This document shows, piece by piece, positions 27,782 through 35,073 of a stretch of DNA of 42,619 nt (positions are counted from its first letter, which is position 1; each line of letters begins with the position of its first letter). Source of the stretch: Patescibacteria group bacterium (GTDB lineage Bacteria > Patescibacteriota > Patescibacteriia > Patescibacteriales > GWC2-42-12); assembly GCA_028703305.1 (NCBI GenBank), contig JAQVNC010000007.1, positions 1-42,619 on the forward strand, read 5' to 3'. Below the pieces are notes generated by a model. The model was not told the DNA's origin and made no database searches. It saw only the letters and a list, made by a program, of their open reading frames with translations. Both the position numbers and the translations under genes were made by a program.

Positions 27782-28498
27782 ATGAAAAAGCCAAAATATA
27801 AAAGGATTCTTTTAAAAATTTCCGGCGAAGCCATGAAAGGCAAGCGAGAATACGGCATTGATCCGGAGTATGTTTCTTACCTGGCTAAAGAAATAGAGGC
27901 TGTCCATAAAACCGGCGCGCAAATCGCCATTGTGGTGGGCGCCGGCAATATTTTTCGCGGCGTGGCCGGCTCTAAGCATGGCCTGGATCGAGCCACGGCC
28001 GATTATATGGGCATGCTGGCCACTGTTTTTAACGCCATGGCTCTGCAGGACGCTTTGGAAAAATTAAATATCACTACCCGCCTCTCTACCGCCATTGAGA
28101 TGAAACAAATCGCGGAAACGTTTGTCCGCCGCAAAGCTTTAAGGCATTTGGAAAAAAATCGCATTGTTATTTTGGGCGGCGGCACCGGTCTGCCTTTTAT
28201 CACCACCGACACAACCGCGGCCATGCGCGGCCTGGAATTAGGCTGTGAAGCGATTTTTAAAGCGACTAAAGTTGACGGAGTTTATGACGATGACCCGATG
28301 GAAAATCCCAAAGCCAAAAAATTAGCCAGCTTAACCCTGGAGCAGGCTTTTCAAGATAATAAAATAAAAATTATGGATAAATCGGCCATTTCTTTGTGCC
28401 GCGCCAATAATCTTCATATCATTGTTTTTAAGCTTGATAAAAAGGGCAACTTTAAGAAAGCGGTTATGGGAGAAAAAATCGGCACGACTATTTGCTAA
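27782..28498 (+). CDS. pyrH: UMP kinase
   Basis: Makes UDP from UMP, a required step of pyrimidine nucleotide synthesis; hexameric, amino-acid-kinase fold. 238 residues, the normal length. Motifs: YKRILLKISGEAMKG (5-19), VVGAGNIFRG (about 52-61), the segment RKALRHLEKNRIVILGGGTG (about 119-138), TTDTTAAMRG (about 142-151) and KATKVDGVYDDDP (about 161-173). I chose ATG 27782 (MKKPKYKR); a start at 27761 would add seven residues. A weak promoter TTGCTT-N17-TACCAT may lie at 27720-27748. A strong terminator follows. The usual neighbours frr and tsf are not here. Confidence 0.96.
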   Translation: MKKPKYKRILLKISGEAMKGKREYGIDPEYVSYLAKEIEAVHKTGAQIAIVVGAGNIFRGVAGSKHGLDRATADYMGMLATVFNAMALQDALEKLNITTRLSTAIEMKQIAETFVRRKALRHLEKNRIVILGGGTGLPFITTDTTAAMRGLELGCEAIFKATKVDGVYDDDPMENPKAKKLASLTLEQAFQDNKIKIMDKSAISLCRANNLHIIVFKLDKKGNFKKAVMGEKIGTTIC

Positions 28499-28517
28499 AA
28501 TATTGAATTATAAATTT

Positions 28518-28548
28518 AAAAAAAAGACGATTTAAAATCGTCTTTTTT
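28518..28548. terminator. Bidirectional terminator between pyrH and the PHP gene
   Basis: GACGATTT (28526-28533) and AAATCGTC (28535-28542), flanked by A-runs on the left and T-runs on the right. It serves the two convergent genes. Confidence 0.85.
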
Positions 28549-28567
28549 GTTAATTCGCATTTTAAAG

Positions 28568-29338
28568 CTATTTTTCCATAACCGCCGGCTCCAGCCCCAA
28601 TTCCAATTTTTTCGTTCGCAGGCCAAAAATCTTTACCGTGATATATTTGCTTATATATCTCATTAAAAAATTTATATAATATTTCATTAAGTCAAAAGAA
28701 TTCTTCGGCGCTGTAACGTTTTTAAACTTGCCGTATCTTATGGCCTGCAGCACGCTTTCGGCGGTTAAATCCACCGCTTCAATAATGGCAAAATCGGTAT
28801 TAAGCTTTTTTAAAAAATGCACATCGGCCGTGGCGATCACCGGCTTTTGAAACCGGGCGGCAATGGCTTCGGCCTTTTTATTCTGATGGTTCATTTTTTT
28901 AGAACAAGCGCAGGAATGCTCAATCGCGTCAAATAAATTAATATATTTTTTTAAACTCCTCGCCCCTAAAGATATAAGGCGATTGTAAGTCGGATGCGGA
29001 GCTAAAACAAATATTTCCGGATGCTTCTCTTTATAGGCATGAAGTTCTTTTAAAGTTTTGACTTTTTCTATGGTCTTGTCGCAATTTAAAATAACCACGT
29101 GCTTATTTAAAACACGGCCCAGGCCGCGTTCAACTCCGGGAATTAAAAGTATGCCCTTCTTTTTGGCATAATTGGCAAATTCTTTTTTGAAAACAAATTT
29201 TTTATGGGGCGTAAAACCTAAAACCTTAAAGCCGAATTTTTCCGCCTCGTCAATCAAATTATAAACATTATAGTTTATCAGATGACCGTCTTTTTTGTCT
29301 TCGCTGGTATGGATATGCAAACTGGCTTTTAACTGCAT
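28568..29338 (-). CDS. PHP-domain phosphoesterase-like protein
   Basis: 256 residues of the polymerase-and-histidinol-phosphatase fold, a trinuclear metal hydrolase. Motifs: LHIHTSEDKKDG (7-18) with the first His pair, GFTPHKKFVF (about 41-50), LIPGVERG (about 65-72), VLAPHPTYNRL (about 110-120) and VIATADVHFL (about 166-175). The last about 60 residues are a basic helical extension. Substrate unknown; such stand-alone proteins are often nucleotide or sugar-phosphate phosphatases. It has a promoter at 29345-29373 with the -10 box 6 nt before the ATG, so translation is probably leaderless. Confidence 0.85.
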   Translation of the reverse strand: MQLKASLHIHTSEDKKDGHLINYNVYNLIDEAEKFGFKVLGFTPHKKFVFKKEFANYAKKKGILLIPGVERGLGRVLNKHVVILNCDKTIEKVKTLKELHAYKEKHPEIFVLAPHPTYNRLISLGARSLKKYINLFDAIEHSCACSKKMNHQNKKAEAIAARFQKPVIATADVHFLKKLNTDFAIIEAVDLTAESVLQAIRYGKFKNVTAPKNSFDLMKYYINFLMRYISKYITVKIFGLRTKKLELGLEPAVMEK

Positions 29339-29344
29339 GTGATA

Positions 29345-29373
29345 ATTATATCTTAAATTTTTATTTATAACAA
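29345..29373 (-). promoter_or_regulatory. Promoter of the PHP gene, probably leaderless
   Basis: Minus strand: TTGTTA (29368-29373), 17-nt spacer, TATAAT (29345-29350), then 6 nt to ATG. Confidence 0.65.
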
Positions 29374-29385
29374 ATTACCGTAAAA

Positions 29386-30129
29386 TTAGCGCCCTAAAGT
29401 AATATTGTCAAATATGATTTTTTCCCAAAGCGCCTGGCCAACGGCCGAAGGATGAAACTTATCCGCGGCGTAATAAGGCCCGTTTTTTAAAAACATCGCC
29501 CGAGTCGGCTCGGCAATATCAATATATTTGGCGCCATAAGCCGCGGCCAGTTCTTCAATTATTTTATTAAATTCCGCTGTTTTACTTTCAAAATAATAAT
29601 TATTCGGCGGCAAAAAAGCTTCACCGCCGATAAACGGCAAACTAATGGCGTAAATTTCAGCTTCGGTTTTTTTACTTAACTGCTCTAAAATATATTGGTA
29701 ATTTTTCTTGAATTTTTCCGCGCTGTAAAAACCATGGATGTCATTAACGCCGATAAGCAAAGTAATAATTTTTGGCTTAGCGGCAATGGCCGGCTCCAAT
29801 AAATTTTCAATCAAATCATCCGTGCGATAGCCCGGATAAGAAAAATTATGCAAAGTTATTTTGCCGCTCTTAGACAAATCTTCAGCCAATAAATAAGGAA
29901 ATGATTCCTCATATTTATTTAAACCCATGCCGGAAGTTAAACTATCGCCTATCGCCGCGTAAGTTAAATTGCCGCCCGCCGCCTTCTCATTAAACATATA
30001 AAAGCCTTGGGCCGTTGGCGCTTTTAAACCGATACGGCCAAATATAAAATAAGCATAAACATTGGCTAAATATAAATATAAGCCAATGGCTAAAATGAAA
30101 AATAAAATAATAATAAATATTTTTTTCAT
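29386..30129 (-). CDS. SGNH/GDSL-type hydrolase, membrane-anchored
   Basis: 247 residues: an N-terminal membrane helix (about 4-24, possible signal anchor) and an extracytoplasmic SGNH esterase/lipase domain. Block I is AAIGDSLTSGMG with Ser63, block II has Gly near NFSYPGYRTDD (95-105), block III is GVND (127-130), block V is DKFHPS with Asp223 and His226, giving a complete Ser-Asp-His set. Likely an esterase acting on acylated surface sugars or lipids; the substrate is not visible. It follows the SDR gene by 14 nt and is probably cotranscribed with it. Confidence 0.88.
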   Translation of the reverse strand: MKKIFIIILFFILAIGLYLYLANVYAYFIFGRIGLKAPTAQGFYMFNEKAAGGNLTYAAIGDSLTSGMGLNKYEESFPYLLAEDLSKSGKITLHNFSYPGYRTDDLIENLLEPAIAAKPKIITLLIGVNDIHGFYSAEKFKKNYQYILEQLSKKTEAEIYAISLPFIGGEAFLPPNNYYFESKTAEFNKIIEELAAAYGAKYIDIAEPTRAMFLKNGPYYAADKFHPSAVGQALWEKIIFDNITLGR

Positions 30130-30143
30130 AAATTCACCATGGC

Positions 30144-30875
30144 TTATCTTAAGGTCCAGCCGCCGTCAACAATAATCGTTTGGCCGGTAATATAATCGGA
30201 TTTGTCAGATGCCAAAAAAACCACCGCGTTGGCGATATCCTCCGGCTGGCCCATTCTGGCCGCGGGAATCATGCTGATAGTTTGCTGTTTGATTTTTTCA
30301 TCCGGCTGGCTGGCGCCCGGAGTTTCAATAGCGCCCGGCGCCACCGCGTTAACCGTTATCTTTTTCGGCGCCAATTCTAAAGCCAGCGCCCTAATCATAC
30401 CATTAACGCCGCCTTTAGAAGCGCAATAATGTACTAAGCCCTCAAAACCGATAAAAGCCGCCACTGAAGAAATATTAATTATTCTGCCTCCGGCCGTCAT
30501 AACTTTAACCGCCTCTTTTGAGCAGAGAAAAACACTTTTTAAATTAACATCCATAACCTTGTCCCAGTCAGTTTCTTCCATCTGCTCAAAAGGCTTAAAA
30601 GGATAGATGCCGGCATTATTTACTAGAACATCAACCTGCCCGAATTCTTTGGCGGTTTGGCTAAAAAGCTCGGCCACCTGATCTTTATCCGAAACATCGC
30701 ACTTTACAGCTTTAGCGTTAGCGCCTGTTTTTTTTAATTCCTCGGCCGTATTTTCGCAATCTTTTTGGCTAATATCGCTAACGATTACATTATAACCGGT
30801 CTGCGCTAAAGCCGTGGCAATACCTCTGCCAATGCCTTTGCCCGCGCCGGTAACGATTGCTGTTTTATTTGCCAT
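30144..30875 (-). CDS. Short-chain dehydrogenase/reductase (FabG-like)
   Basis: 243-residue cytosolic NAD(P)-dependent oxidoreductase of the classical SDR family. Cofactor motif TGAGKGIG (9-16), NNAG (86-89), catalytic Asn111, Ser137, Tyr150 and Lys154 (HYCASKGG), and the C-terminal SDYITGQTIIVDGGWTLR (positions about 226-243). Asp34 after the second strand (VSDIS) favours NAD over NADP. It could be 3-oxoacyl-ACP reductase or a sugar/alcohol dehydrogenase; no other fatty-acid genes lie nearby, so I do not give a symbol. It sits between a cupin and an SGNH hydrolase on the same strand. Confidence 0.9.
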   Translation of the reverse strand: MANKTAIVTGAGKGIGRGIATALAQTGYNVIVSDISQKDCENTAEELKKTGANAKAVKCDVSDKDQVAELFSQTAKEFGQVDVLVNNAGIYPFKPFEQMEETDWDKVMDVNLKSVFLCSKEAVKVMTAGGRIINISSVAAFIGFEGLVHYCASKGGVNGMIRALALELAPKKITVNAVAPGAIETPGASQPDEKIKQQTISMIPAARMGQPEDIANAVVFLASDKSDYITGQTIIVDGGWTLR

Positions 30876-30925
30876 AATAAATTATTTAATAATAAATTTT
30901 AACATCAACCTCCTTAAAGCCCGAA

Positions 30926-31324
30926 CTATTCGGTAGCCACGCCGTCAAATTCAGCTTCATTGGCCGAAGCTTCAGCTTTGGTGGCGCGCACGATGCCGTC
31001 TTTATGGTGCGCCGGCGAATAAATAGTGTAGAGCTTAAGATCCTCCGCGTCCGAAACATTGATAACATTATGCTCGGCTCCGGCCGGCACAACTATGGCC
31101 GAGCCGTCGCCGACTTCATATTCGTTGCCATCAATAATTACTTTGCCCCGCCCTTTTTCAAAACGAAAAAATTGGTCATTGTCAGGATGGACTTCCATGC
31201 CGATTTCTTCTTTGGGTTGAAGCGACATCAGCACTAATTGGCTGTGCTTGCCTGTGTATAGCACTTTGCGAAAATTATTATTTTCCAAAGTGTCTTTTTC
31301 AATGTTGGCGTTAAAGCCTTTCAT
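30926..31324 (-). CDS. Cupin-domain protein
   Basis: 132 residues with a single beta-barrel cupin domain. Metal-ligand positions are visible: HPDNDQFFRFEKGRG (47-61) has the first-motif histidine with the Glu at 56, and VPAGAEHNVIN (about 79-89) supplies the last histidine. The downstream LYTIYSPAHHKDG (about 98-110) is typical of a widespread small-cupin family. Whether it is an enzyme (isomerase or dioxygenase) or a binding protein is unknown. It is the promoter-proximal gene of cupin-SDR-SGNH; its promoter has an extended -10 box. Confidence 0.9.
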   Translation of the reverse strand: MKGFNANIEKDTLENNNFRKVLYTGKHSQLVLMSLQPKEEIGMEVHPDNDQFFRFEKGRGKVIIDGNEYEVGDGSAIVVPAGAEHNVINVSDAEDLKLYTIYSPAHHKDGIVRATKAEASANEAEFDGVATE

Positions 31325-31368
31325 AATTTTTATGTTAAATTAATTAAAATATCAACTTGCCTGCCCTT

Positions 31369-31397
31369 ATTATACCATAAAAATCGGAGAAAACTAA
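31369..31397 (-). promoter_or_regulatory. Extended -10 promoter of the cupin operon
   Basis: Minus strand: TGGTATAAT (31369-31377), 17-nt spacing to TTAGTT (31392-31397). Leader of about 40 nt. Confidence 0.7.
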
Positions 31398-31497
31398 ATT
31401 AATAAATAATTTAATTTTACAACTATTTATTTTTAATCTAAAATAAAAAATGTTCACAGCCGGTTAATATATTATTAATAAATTTAAATAAAAAAGT

Positions 31498-32040
31498 ATG
31501 ACCAAAAAAATCATCGGCATTATTACCATGTTTTCATTAATGCTTATGGTAGCGCCGGTTTTGGCTGAAGATACTACGTCCGCCAACGCCAACAACGCCG
31601 CGTTAACCGCCACTGCCAACGCCAACGCTGCTGCTAAAGCGGCGGCTGCCAAAGCCAAAGCAGACGCCAAAGCAGCCAAAGCGGAAGCGGCTAAAGCCGC
31701 TGCCACCGCGTCTATCGTCTGCGTGGGCAAGGCCGTAGGCGTTCGTGAAACCGCCATCCAAACGGCTTTCAGCGCTTACAGCGCGGCCGAAACCTCGGCT
31801 TTAACCGCCCGAGCAAGCGGTCTTAGCGCGGCCTGGGCTAAAACTACGGCCAAAGAAATAAAAACCGCCGTAGCCGCGGTCTGGAAAACTTATCGCACCG
31901 CCCATAAAACCGCCGCCAAAACCCATAACGCCAGAGTCAAAACGGCCTGGACGCAATATAAAACAGCCGCCAAGGCCTGCAAACCGGCTAAAGAAGTACC
32001 GATAGAAACCCAGTCAGCCGGCGATAACAATATTCAATAA
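31498..32040 (+). CDS. Secreted Ala/Lys-rich helical protein, unknown
   Basis: 180 residues. A signal peptide with a hydrophobic core and a VLA cleavage site after residue 23 is followed by a very Ala-rich tract (about 24-72) with repeating AKA and ANA units, then a helical region bounded by Cys75 and Cys161. The region shows a loose repeat of about 14 to 16 residues with TA, AW and KTY positions, suggesting a long amphipathic helical hairpin closed by one disulfide. It could be a pilin-like, spacer or surface protein; no family is assigned. It has its own strong terminator and is transcribed away from the cupin operon. Confidence 0.75.
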   Translation: MTKKIIGIITMFSLMLMVAPVLAEDTTSANANNAALTATANANAAAKAAAAKAKADAKAAKAEAAKAAATASIVCVGKAVGVRETAIQTAFSAYSAAETSALTARASGLSAAWAKTTAKEIKTAVAAVWKTYRTAHKTAAKTHNARVKTAWTQYKTAAKACKPAKEVPIETQSAGDNNIQ

Positions 32041-32054
32041 AAAGTTTGCCTGAC

Positions 32055-32089
32055 AAAAAACAACCCCAAAAAATTGGGGTTGTTTTTTT
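32055..32089. terminator. Bidirectional terminator after the Ala-rich gene
   Basis: CAACCCCAA (32061-32069) and TTGGGGTTG (32074-32082) flanked by six A and seven T. It also ends the convergent gene at 32104. Confidence 0.9.
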
Positions 32090-32103
32090 ATGTTTTTTTA
32101 TCG

Positions 32104-32490
32104 TCATTTCCGTTTTCTCTTTGTCACTCCGCTCTTGACTGCTTTACTTTTGACGGCTACGGCCGAAGCGCTAATCGTCTGCCAATGTTTTTTTAAATCT
32201 CGCGCTACGGCGCTGATGTCTTTACGGCTGGCTTTGTTGCCTTTGCCGTACTGTTCGGCCACGGAATCAATGATTTTATGATAGACCGACTCGCTGATCT
32301 CGCCGGCCGCCTCAAGCTTCTCAATAACATCGCCTTTCATTTTAATGGCCCAAGCTTTGGCATGCTTCTGGCGCTCCTTTGATTTTGGTCCGAATAAAAA
32401 ATAAACGGTAGCCGCCAAACCGGCCAGGCTGGCGCCCAGAGCGGCTATTTTTAAAGCGCCTGAACCGCTTTTGGCTGTTTTATTTTTCAT
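32104..32490 (-). CDS. YtxH-like single-helix membrane protein, unknown
   Basis: 128 residues: one membrane helix (about 13-33, LKIAALGASLAGLAATVYFLF) followed by GPKSKERQKHAKAWAIKMKG and a basic helical cytosolic part ending in KRKRK. The arrangement resembles small YtxH-type stress-associated membrane proteins, but the similarity is only in shape. The residues ERQKHAKAWAIKMKGDVIEK look conserved in style with other proteins of this lineage. It follows the lipoprotein gene by 39 nt, so it could be cotranscribed. Confidence 0.65.
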   Translation of the reverse strand: MKNKTAKSGSGALKIAALGASLAGLAATVYFLFGPKSKERQKHAKAWAIKMKGDVIEKLEAAGEISESVYHKIIDSVAEQYGKGNKASRKDISAVARDLKKHWQTISASAVAVKSKAVKSGVTKRKRK

Positions 32491-32529
32491 AAATTTAAAA
32501 TTAATTATTTCTATGTGTCCAAGATTAAT

Positions 32530-33627
32530 CTACGGCCTGCAAGCAAGGCTTAAAGCGCAACCGCTTTCGTCATAATTGGAAATACTAAAGTTTGGCTGGT
32601 TATTTTTTCTGCATTTAAGCGCCTGATCTAATACTGCTTGATTTATCGGGCAGCCTGGCCGCTGCATGTTGGAGATGCTCTGGCTAACGATTTCTTCCTG
32701 GGTTAAACATTTATATTCGGTAATACAGCCTTGTTCAGTCCTTTGCTGGTCAAATTGCCCGCCCCTGGCCGCGCAAGCGGTTTTTTCAGCTTGAGCCGGC
32801 TCTTTTATATAAGTACACTTAATCGGCTCCATGCATTGCGGCACAAAAGCGATGCCTGATTTTTCGGCAGAATAACTTTTAAGCTGCCAACTCGGACTGC
32901 CCTGGCCGGCACTGCCAAAATCAAAAGAAACCATAAAAGGCAATTTTATACCATTAACCTCTTTGGCCGCGCAGGCATTCATGGTGCCGTTCATATTGGT
33001 GCCTTTGGCGACAATCTTGAATTTCTGACAAGCTAGAACGCCGGCGGTATTTTCCGTCTGGCGGATAACCGAATAATCGGTTAAAGACATGCCGCTGTCA
33101 ACATTTTTAAGAATAATCGGCGCGGAGGCGCTCCAAACTTCGGGCGCGTTGAAATTCTTGCCGGCATAAGCGAAAATGGAATTCAGGGTTAAATAGATAT
33201 TAAGCTGGTCATATTCGGATTGCATATCGTCAAAAGCCAGCTTGTCTTCATTGTCAGACCGGCTAACCGCGGTCTCGCCGTTGTCCGCGAAAATAGTTAA
33301 TTTTGAAAAAGCGGAATTTTGCCCGCCATTATCCATTTTTATCAAGCCGACATAAGCTTCCCGGCCGGCGCAGCGCTCTACGCCTTCAAGCCAAATCGTC
33401 ATATTTAATTTGCCGCTGGGTCCGGTCGGACCGAAATTTTTTAATTCATAGACTAGTTTTAACGGCTGAAAATTTTCCGCGATCGCCAATTTCTCCGAAG
33501 ATTTTTCTCCAGCCGCGGGAACTTCCGCCGATTGCTTTTTTAAAGAGCAGCCCGCGCTTAAAAATAAAAGCGCGAAAAGCATTGCAACTATCGCGCTGAA
33601 TTTAAAGCTAACTTTAGTTTTTAACAT
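32530..33627 (-). CDS. Secreted lipoprotein with cysteine-rich C-terminus, unknown
   Basis: 365 residues. The lipobox LSAGC (23-27) marks Cys27 as the lipidated residue after a hydrophobic signal helix. The middle (about 50-260) is beta-rich and without a family I recognise; the last about 110 residues hold many cysteines in pairs (CMEPIKCTYIK, CAARGGQFDQQRTEQGC, YKC, GCPIN, LKC, SGCALSLAC), suggesting disulfide-bonded small modules. It is probably attached to the outer face of the membrane. Promoter TAGACC-N17-TATAAT at 33655-33683 lies about 25 nt before the ATG. Confidence 0.75.
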   Translation of the reverse strand: MLKTKVSFKFSAIVAMLFALLFLSAGCSLKKQSAEVPAAGEKSSEKLAIAENFQPLKLVYELKNFGPTGPSGKLNMTIWLEGVERCAGREAYVGLIKMDNGGQNSAFSKLTIFADNGETAVSRSDNEDKLAFDDMQSEYDQLNIYLTLNSIFAYAGKNFNAPEVWSASAPIILKNVDSGMSLTDYSVIRQTENTAGVLACQKFKIVAKGTNMNGTMNACAAKEVNGIKLPFMVSFDFGSAGQGSPSWQLKSYSAEKSGIAFVPQCMEPIKCTYIKEPAQAEKTACAARGGQFDQQRTEQGCITEYKCLTQEEIVSQSISNMQRPGCPINQAVLDQALKCRKNNQPNFSISNYDESGCALSLACRP

Positions 33628-33654
33628 ATAAAAAATTATTTATTAGCTAACTAT

Positions 33655-33683
33655 ATTATACCGCAACCAACCTTTTTGGTCTA
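33655..33683 (-). promoter_or_regulatory. Promoter of the lipoprotein gene
   Basis: Minus strand: TAGACC (33678-33683), 17-nt spacer, TATAAT (33655-33660). Confidence 0.6.
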
Positions 33684-33692
33684 TACTTAAAA

Positions 33693-33849
33693 TTGGCTTT
33701 GCTGGCTTTTAAAAAATATGATATGATTCTACTAGAAAGAAATTATAGCTATCCCATGCGCTATAAACCCATACCAGAAAATAATATTTTTTTCTATATA
33801 AAAATCTGCCATAAAAAAGCGGGATAAATTTTGTCCCGTTTTTTTATTT
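33693..33849 (+). ncRNA. Candidate short transcript with promoter and terminator, no ORF
   Basis: This covers much of the 315-nt gene-free stretch 33628-33942. TTGGCT (33693-33698), 18-nt spacer and TATGAT (33717-33722) could start a transcript near 33730. It would contain a 7-bp hairpin TTATAGC...GCTATAA and end in a terminator: AGCGGGA / TCCCGTT with A-run and seven-T flanks (about 33812-33849). The length would be about 115-120 nt, with no start codon and frame worth calling. It may be a small RNA or an attenuated leader of the gene at 33943. Confidence 0.35.
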
Positions 33850-33859
33850 TTCCTATAAT
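33831..33859 (+). promoter_or_regulatory. Promoter of the PhaC-like gene
   Basis: TTGTCC (33831-33836), 17-nt spacer, perfect TATAAT (33854-33859). The -35 box lies inside the 3' arm of the hairpin just described. Confidence 0.6.
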
Positions 33860-33926
33860 GCTCTTTAAAAAAATAACACGGAAGCGAAGCTAAGATATAA
33901 ACCGAAACTTAACATCAGCGAAAGGG

Positions 33927-33934
33927 AAAGGAGG
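33927..33934 (+). promoter_or_regulatory. Strong Shine-Dalgarno of the PhaC-like gene
   Basis: AAAGGAGG, 8 nt before the ATG at 33943. It is the only ideal Shine-Dalgarno before a gene in this window and fixes the start. Confidence 0.85.
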
Positions 33935-33942
33935 AACGGATT

Positions 33943-34998
33943 ATGTTAAATCAATTGAACAGACAGTTCCATTTATTAAAATGCAGTTTAACGTTCTGGA
34001 AAGAGGCCTTAAGATTACCGGCTCCTCAAACCTGGGATGACGGCTCCAACACAGTAATTGATGAGTCGCCATACCATAAGCTCCGTCTTTTCCGCGCCAA
34101 AGGGCTTAAGCGGCATAAAGAATGTATCTTTCTCTACCCTCCCCACGCCGGCAGACACCCGAATATAACCAACAACCTAATCCACGCTTGCCAAGACGAC
34201 GGCTTTGACGTCTACGTCTTTGAGATTCTCGCGGCCACCTGGTTCACTAAGGATCTTGACCTTGAAGGCCTTACCCGGCTCGGGGCAAAATGCTACTCCC
34301 TGATAAAACGAAAAAAAATACTGATCGGCGTTTGCCAGGGCGTCTGGCTGTCAATTCTCGTGGCGAACCGCATAGAGGACAAACCGGTTGCTCAATTCGT
34401 ATTTGCCGGTCCGGTTGATTTTTGGGCCGGTAATGGCTTTATCAAGAAAAAATGCGAATTAATTCCGCCGGAGTTCATGGATATAGCGGCCTTTATGAGC
34501 GGCGGACTGCAATCAGGGTCAACCCAGTGGTGGAATTTCACTTCCGGAGATCTTAAGGCGGTGTTCTATGACGATTACGCCAAACTTTGGGATCTCATAA
34601 TCGCGGGGAAAGACATAAGCGAGTGGATAAATAACCATGGCTGGTATTACTCTCCTCAACATCTAAGCCAATGGTTTTTCCAGGCGACGAAATGGCTGTT
34701 TATTGAAAACCGACTAAAAGACATGGTTGACTTCAAAAAATTTGGTTGGCCATTGCGCATCTTCGTCGGCGGGAAAGACGCGATTACTCCGCCAGAGCAA
34801 ACTCTGGCGATGCAGAATTGGGTAAGTTCCAATAATGTCAAGGCGTATATCTTTAAAAAATGCGGGCACACGGCGAGTTTCTGCAAGCCTGAACCGCTGG
34901 CGCAGATGATAGAAGATTTGCGCTTGATTTCACCGGCCAAGGAAATAAAATGCAACGCGTATAGAGCCGCCGGCAACCACAAAAGAATGGCTGCCTAA
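33943..34998 (+). CDS. PHA-synthase-like alpha/beta hydrolase with Cys nucleophile
   Basis: 351 residues with the alpha/beta-hydrolase fold. The nucleophile elbow is GVCQG (129-133), with Cys131 in the position used by polyhydroxyalkanoate synthases (GxCxG) rather than the Ser of esterases. Asp279 in FVGGKDAITPPEQT and His309 in KKCGHTASF complete a Cys-Asp-His triad. The protein is shorter than PhaC (about 350-590), and no phaE, phaR, phaA or phaB gene is nearby, so PHA synthesis is not supported. Codon choice (AGA, CTC, GGG, TCC more often), the ideal ribosome-binding site and a private promoter and terminator set it apart from its neighbours and suggest acquisition. Confidence 0.75.
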   Translation: MLNQLNRQFHLLKCSLTFWKEALRLPAPQTWDDGSNTVIDESPYHKLRLFRAKGLKRHKECIFLYPPHAGRHPNITNNLIHACQDDGFDVYVFEILAATWFTKDLDLEGLTRLGAKCYSLIKRKKILIGVCQGVWLSILVANRIEDKPVAQFVFAGPVDFWAGNGFIKKKCELIPPEFMDIAAFMSGGLQSGSTQWWNFTSGDLKAVFYDDYAKLWDLIIAGKDISEWINNHGWYYSPQHLSQWFFQATKWLFIENRLKDMVDFKKFGWPLRIFVGGKDAITPPEQTLAMQNWVSSNNVKAYIFKKCGHTASFCKPEPLAQMIEDLRLISPAKEIKCNAYRAAGNHKRMAA

Positions 34999-35003
34999 AG
35001 GCT

Positions 35004-35010
35004 AAGGAGG
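35004..35010 (+). other. Orphan Shine-Dalgarno-like AAGGAGG after the PhaC-like gene
   Basis: AAGGAGG lies 5 nt after the stop. The next bases offer only ATA as a possible start and a frame of eight codons before a stop, then the terminator. It may be a relic of a lost second gene. Confidence 0.4.
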
Positions 35011-35030
35011 AAAAAATAAACAATAACAAA

Positions 35031-35070
35031 AGCGCTAGCTGAATTTATTCAGTCTAGCGCTCTTTTTTTA
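35031..35070. terminator. Bidirectional terminator between the PhaC-like and DUF4349 genes
   Basis: Outer stem AGCGCTAG (35031-35038) / CTAGCGCT (35054-35061), inner stem CTGAA / TTCAG, followed by seven T on the plus strand. It serves both convergent genes. Confidence 0.88.
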
Positions 35071-35073
35071 ATT

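Noticed and set aside
31464-31757. Ala/Leu-rich minus-strand frame opposite the secreted Ala-rich gene
   Set aside because: It is the mirror of the GCC/GCN repeats of the real gene, which has a signal peptide and a terminator.
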